A stretch of 64,000 nt of DNA from Limnobacter parvus (GTDB taxonomy: Bacteria > Pseudomonadota > Gammaproteobacteria > Burkholderiales > Burkholderiaceae_B): assembly GCF_024623725.1 (NCBI RefSeq), contig NZ_JANKHG010000026.1:62001-126000 (forward strand), written 5' to 3'. Below the pieces are notes generated by a model. It was not told the origin of the DNA. It made no database searches and saw nothing but the letters and a program-made list of their open reading frames with translations. Below are positions 60,961 to 64,000 of the stretch, one piece after another. The number at the start of each line of letters is the position of its first letter. The stretch's first letter is position 1. The translations under genes were made by a program, and so were the position numbers.

Positions 60961-62490
60961 ATGAATGAGTACACGGTGGTAATTATTGGCAGCGGTTTTG
61001 GCGGGCAGTGTGCTGCAATCAACCTTAAAAAGCGCGGTATTGAAGATTTCATCATGCTGGAAAGGCGCGATTTCATGGGCGGAACCTGGTGCCAGAACTC
61101 TTATCCCGGTGCAGCAGTCGACGTTCAATCGCTCTTGTATTCAATCGAGTCCGAACCCTACGACTGGAGCCAAATGTTTGCTGAAGGGGCCGAGTTGCAG
61201 CAATACACCGAGCATGTCATCACCAAGCATGGTTTGCGGGAAAAAACCCGCGTGAACAGCAATGTTGAGCGCACTGAATGGCATGAAAACGAACAGCGCT
61301 GGTCGATTCATCTTCAAGGTGGTGACGTGTTGAAAGCGCAGTTTGTGATCAATGCGTCTGGCCCCCTAAGCACACCGGTGATTCCAAATTTCAAGGGCCG
61401 CGACACTTTCAAGGGCAAAACTTTTCACACCAATGCCTGGGATCAAAATTACGATCACCAGGGCAAGCGCGTGGCCATAATTGGCAGTGGCGCCAGTGCA
61501 GCGCAGGTTATTCCCGCCATTGCACCTGAAGTGGGGCATTTGCATGTATTCCAGCGTTCGCCCCATTGGGTATTGCCGCGCCCAGACCGCGTTTTCAAGC
61601 CATGGCAGCGTACTTTGTTAAAAATTGAGCCGATTCGAAAGTTGGCCCGCGCTGCAATTTACTGGGGATTGGAAAGCCGCGTAATCGCCTTCAAGTATTC
61701 AGATTTCGCATTGAAGAACATTGCCCAGCGTGAAGCACTTCATCACATCAAGAAGCAGATCAAAGACCCAGTGTTGCGCAAGAAAGTAACGCCTGATTTC
61801 ACCATCGGTTGTAAGCGCATCATTTTAAGCAACACCCTGTACCCCGCCTATTGCCGCCCCAATGTCAGCTTGCACGACAAAGCAGATGGCATTGCCGAAA
61901 TTAATGAAACGGGTATTAAGACGCTGAGCGGTGAACAAGTTGATCTGGACTGCATTGTTTACTCCACCGGTTACGATGCAACCGACGGCGTAATTTCTTA
62001 TCCCGTTGTTGGCAAGAACGGCGCCAAACTGGCGGATGTGTGGAATGAATTTCCGCGCGCCTATTTGGGTACGACAGCGCCTGGTTTTCCTAACCTGTTC
62101 ATCGTGACAGGCCCGAATACCGGCATTGGCCACACCAGCGCAATTTTTGTGATTGAAGCGCAAATGCACTACATCATGCGTGCCATTGCAGAAGTGAAGG
62201 CTAACAAAGCCGCTGCCATAGAAGTAAAGCCCCAGGCCGAAGAACGCTACACCACCCACATTCACAGTGAAATGGAAAAAACCGTCTGGAAGCGGGGCGG
62301 TTGCACCAGTTGGTACAAAAGCAAAAGCGGGCATGTCGTGGCTATGTTTCCGGGCTTCAGTTACACCTATCTGCGCATGGCCAGAAATTTCAAAATGAAT
62401 GACCATGTGTTACAGGCGCCATTGAGCAGTGCTCAACCTGATTCCGCCGCCGACATTGATCAACTGCAGACAGAAGGAGCCTCCGCATGA
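60961..62490 (+). CDS. Flavin-containing monooxygenase (Baeyer-Villiger type)
   Basis: A 509-aa FAD/NADPH enzyme that inserts oxygen into ketones. The first Rossmann motif is VVIIGSGFGGQCAAIN. The Baeyer-Villiger fingerprint FxGxxxHxxxW is present as FKGKTFHTNAW, and the NADPH Rossmann motif is VAIIGSGASAAQ. MLERRDFMGGTWCQNSYPGAAVD is the typical active-site entry. Length is as expected for type I enzymes. Its stop overlaps the downstream dehydrogenase gene by 4 bp, so a ketone could be made from an alcohol and then oxidised to an ester, though the substrate is unknown. The AAAGG ribosome site is 8 bp upstream. Confidence 0.9.
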   Translation: MNEYTVVIIGSGFGGQCAAINLKKRGIEDFIMLERRDFMGGTWCQNSYPGAAVDVQSLLYSIESEPYDWSQMFAEGAELQQYTEHVITKHGLREKTRVNSNVERTEWHENEQRWSIHLQGGDVLKAQFVINASGPLSTPVIPNFKGRDTFKGKTFHTNAWDQNYDHQGKRVAIIGSGASAAQVIPAIAPEVGHLHVFQRSPHWVLPRPDRVFKPWQRTLLKIEPIRKLARAAIYWGLESRVIAFKYSDFALKNIAQREALHHIKKQIKDPVLRKKVTPDFTIGCKRIILSNTLYPAYCRPNVSLHDKADGIAEINETGIKTLSGEQVDLDCIVYSTGYDATDGVISYPVVGKNGAKLADVWNEFPRAYLGTTAPGFPNLFIVTGPNTGIGHTSAIFVIEAQMHYIMRAIAEVKANKAAAIEVKPQAEERYTTHIHSEMEKTVWKRGGCTSWYKSKSGHVVAMFPGFSYTYLRMARNFKMNDHVLQAPLSSAQPDSAADIDQLQTEGASA

Positions 62491-63311
62491 AGAACTTTAA
62501 AAACAAAGTCGTGGTGATTACCGGTGCAGCTTCCGGCATGGGCCGTTCCTACGCACTGATGTTTGCCAAGTTGGGCAGCAAAATTGCAATGTGCGATTAC
62601 GATGAAAAAGGCCTGCGAGAAACTGAAAAGTTGATCATGCAAAGCAGCGATGTGCCTGTATATGTCGAAAAGCTGGACGTGTCGAACAAAGCTGGCGTGT
62701 ATGCATTTGCCCAAGCTGTAAAGGCCGAGCTTGGCAATACCCATGTGATAATCAACAACGCAGGTGTTAGCGGAGAAGGGCGGCCAGTTTGGGCAATGAG
62801 CGACGACAGTTACGAACGCGTAATGGGTATCAACTTTTGGGGGGTGGTACACGGCACGCGTGCATTTTTGCCACAATTGTTAAGCAACGGTGAAGGTGCG
62901 GTTGTAAACGTGTCCAGCATTTTCGGCTTGGTGGGCACACCCAGTAATTCCGATTACTGTGCAAGTAAATTCGCGGTGCGCGGTTTCACTGAATCGTTGA
63001 TGGTCGAACTTTCCAACAGCAAAGTACAGGTGCATTTGGTTCACCCGGGTGGAATCAATACAAACATTGCCAGCAAACCCGAACACGAGAAATTTGCCAA
63101 AAAATTCTTGACCACGCCGCCTGATGAGATTTGCGAGTTCGTACTGAAATGTATTAAAAAGAACGAACCACGCATTGTTTATGGCAACAACGCAGCCCGT
63201 GTTTGGCTGGGTTCACGTTTCCTGCCATTCAAGCGGATGCGCCACATTCTTTGGCAACAAATGGGGCGCACGCTGGCCGAAGAAGATTACAAGGGCATTC
63301 AGATCAAGTAA
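62487..63311 (+). CDS. Short-chain dehydrogenase/reductase
   Basis: A 274-aa SDR enzyme using NAD(P)H. The cofactor motif is VVITGAASGMGRSYA, followed by NNAGVSG and the catalytic Ser-Tyr-Lys set in VSSIFG and YCASK. The C-terminal helix region (KRMRHILWQQMGRTLAE) is basic and amphipathic, as in SDRs that act on lipophilic substrates. It is co-transcribed and overlapping with the monooxygenase. It might oxidise or reduce the partner substrate. Confidence 0.88.
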   Translation: MKNFKNKVVVITGAASGMGRSYALMFAKLGSKIAMCDYDEKGLRETEKLIMQSSDVPVYVEKLDVSNKAGVYAFAQAVKAELGNTHVIINNAGVSGEGRPVWAMSDDSYERVMGINFWGVVHGTRAFLPQLLSNGEGAVVNVSSIFGLVGTPSNSDYCASKFAVRGFTESLMVELSNSKVQVHLVHPGGINTNIASKPEHEKFAKKFLTTPPDEICEFVLKCIKKNEPRIVYGNNAARVWLGSRFLPFKRMRHILWQQMGRTLAEEDYKGIQIK

Positions 63312-63314
63312 AGC

Positions 63315-64000
63315 TCAAGCCACAAGATAACCACCGTCCACATTAATGCAGGAGCCCGTGGTGTAGCTGGAAGCCTCTGACGCCAAATACAGCACCGTGC
63401 CAGCCATTTCACTGGGCTGTGCAACACGATTCATGGGCACATGCTGAAGCAGGGCGCTTCGAATGGCATCGTTGTGCACAAGGGCGGCTGCAAATTTCGT
63501 GTCGGTTGCGCCAGGCAGCAACGCGTTTACGCGCACTTTCATGGGTGCGCATTCTTTTGCAAACGCTTTGGTCATTGAGATGACAGCTGCTTTGGTGATC
63601 GAATAAATGCCTTGATACAGGCCAGGAATTACTCCGTTGATTGAAGCCACATTAATAATGCTTCCACCGCCATTTTTGGCCATTAATTTGCAGCCATGGC
63701 TGCTCATGTAAAAGTAGCCGCGAATGTTCACATCGCAGGTTTTCTGGAATGCGGCCAAATCGGTGTCATAAATTGGGCCAAAGTGCGGGTTCGTGGCACC
63801 ATTGTTCACCAAAATATCAAGCCTGCCGAATTTGGCCTCAATTTGTTGGTACAACGCCTCAATCTGATCGATTTCGCCCAAATGACAGGCCAAGGGCACC
63901 GCCTTGAATCCATCTGCTTGAAATTGCGCAGCAATTTGTTCGCAAGCATCTTGCTTTCTGCTGGAAATAATCACCGTCGCGCCTTTGGCGGCCAGCAATT
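63315..64000 (-). CDS. Short-chain dehydrogenase/reductase, N-terminus cut by window edge
   Basis: A 3'-complete SDR gene running off the right edge; 227 residues are readable. The beginning (LAAKGATVIISSRKQDACEQIA) lies just after the missing TGxxxGxG cofactor loop. The remainder shows NNGATNP, the catalytic set in INVASINGV and YSITKAAV, and VRVNALLPGATDTKFA. The C-terminus YTTGSCINVDGGYLVA is of the classical SDR type, like 3-oxoacyl reductases and PhaB relatives. Tail-to-tail with the preceding SDR, 3 bp apart. It could be in the same catabolic theme, but that is inference. Confidence 0.85.
   Translation of the reverse strand, partial: LLAAKGATVIISSRKQDACEQIAAQFQADGFKAVPLACHLGEIDQIEALYQQIEAKFGRLDILVNNGATNPHFGPIYDTDLAAFQKTCDVNIRGYFYMSSHGCKLMAKNGGGSIINVASINGVIPGLYQGIYSITKAAVISMTKAFAKECAPMKVRVNALLPGATDTKFAAALVHNDAIRSALLQHVPMNRVAQPSEMAGTVLYLASEASSYTTGSCINVDGGYLVA

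Noticed and set aside
1-64000. rRNA genes, CRISPR arrays, complete insertion sequences, toxin-antitoxin pairs or phage genes
   Set aside because: None was seen on either strand. The only mobile-looking DNA is the tRNA-Ser island and the palindromic elements.

Overview
The window looks like chromosomal DNA of a betaproteobacterium, order Burkholderiales. Support comes from a Ralstonia-type phaB-phaR pair, the ispD-ispF and tig-clpP-clpX-lon-hupB-tRNA-ppiD orders, and a mostly housekeeping gene content. A Limnobacter-like genus would fit, but that is a guess from gene content and was not tested. Coding density is high. There are 50 protein genes (two cut by the window edges), five tRNA genes, and no rRNA, CRISPR array or complete prophage.

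Layout. 1-3.5 kb: polyhydroxyalkanoate genes (3' end of phaB, phaR, a thiolase) interrupted by rimO. 3.5-9.8 kb (minus strand): two Sel1-repeat proteins, serB and mfd. 9.8-12.9 kb: a tight ispD-ispF-tsaB-rimI-uracil-DNA-glycosylase operon. 12.9-22 kb: lplT, alr, radA, an RND efflux pair, and a degenerate squalene/phytoene-synthase-like gene divergent from tRNA-Leu. 22-31 kb: the proteostasis block tig, clpP, clpX, lon (with a good sigma-32 promoter), hupB, tRNA-Val, tRNA-Asp and ppiD. 31.1-31.5 kb is non-coding and holds two long imperfect palindromes that look like miniature mobile repeats. 31.5-44.5 kb: tesA/ybbA, nnr, purL, patatin, a family-5 uracil-DNA glycosylase, uvrC, pgsA and a DUF3422 protein. 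44.6-47.5 kb: tRNA-Ser(UGA), an HDOD protein and a DUF4116-repeat protein. 47.6-54.9 kb (minus strand): a TRAP transporter operon and an nrtABD-type nitrate ABC operon. 54.9-57.5 kb: tRNA-Ser(CGA) carrying a 2.5-kb insertion that encodes only a hybrid histidine kinase. 57.6-64 kb: a secreted lipoprotein, a retention-module-like protein, a Baeyer-Villiger-type monooxygenase, and two short-chain dehydrogenases.

Most notable signals. (1) A 21-bp duplication of the tRNA-Ser(CGA) 3' end brackets an AT-richer 2.5-kb segment with one PAS/PAS/HisKA/HATPase/REC kinase and no integrase. The tRNA's own terminator is stranded beyond the distal copy, so this reads as a miniature tRNA-targeted island. (2) The nrtA leader has a near-consensus sigma-54 promoter. 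Downstream is an intrinsic terminator whose 5' arm overlaps a hexaloop hairpin with A1 and G4, the arrangement used by ANTAR antiterminators such as NasR/NasT. (3) The paired palindromic elements lie between ppiD and tesA. (4) A perfect palindrome sits across the monooxygenase promoter. None of this was tested by computation; the coordinates come from reading the sequence.
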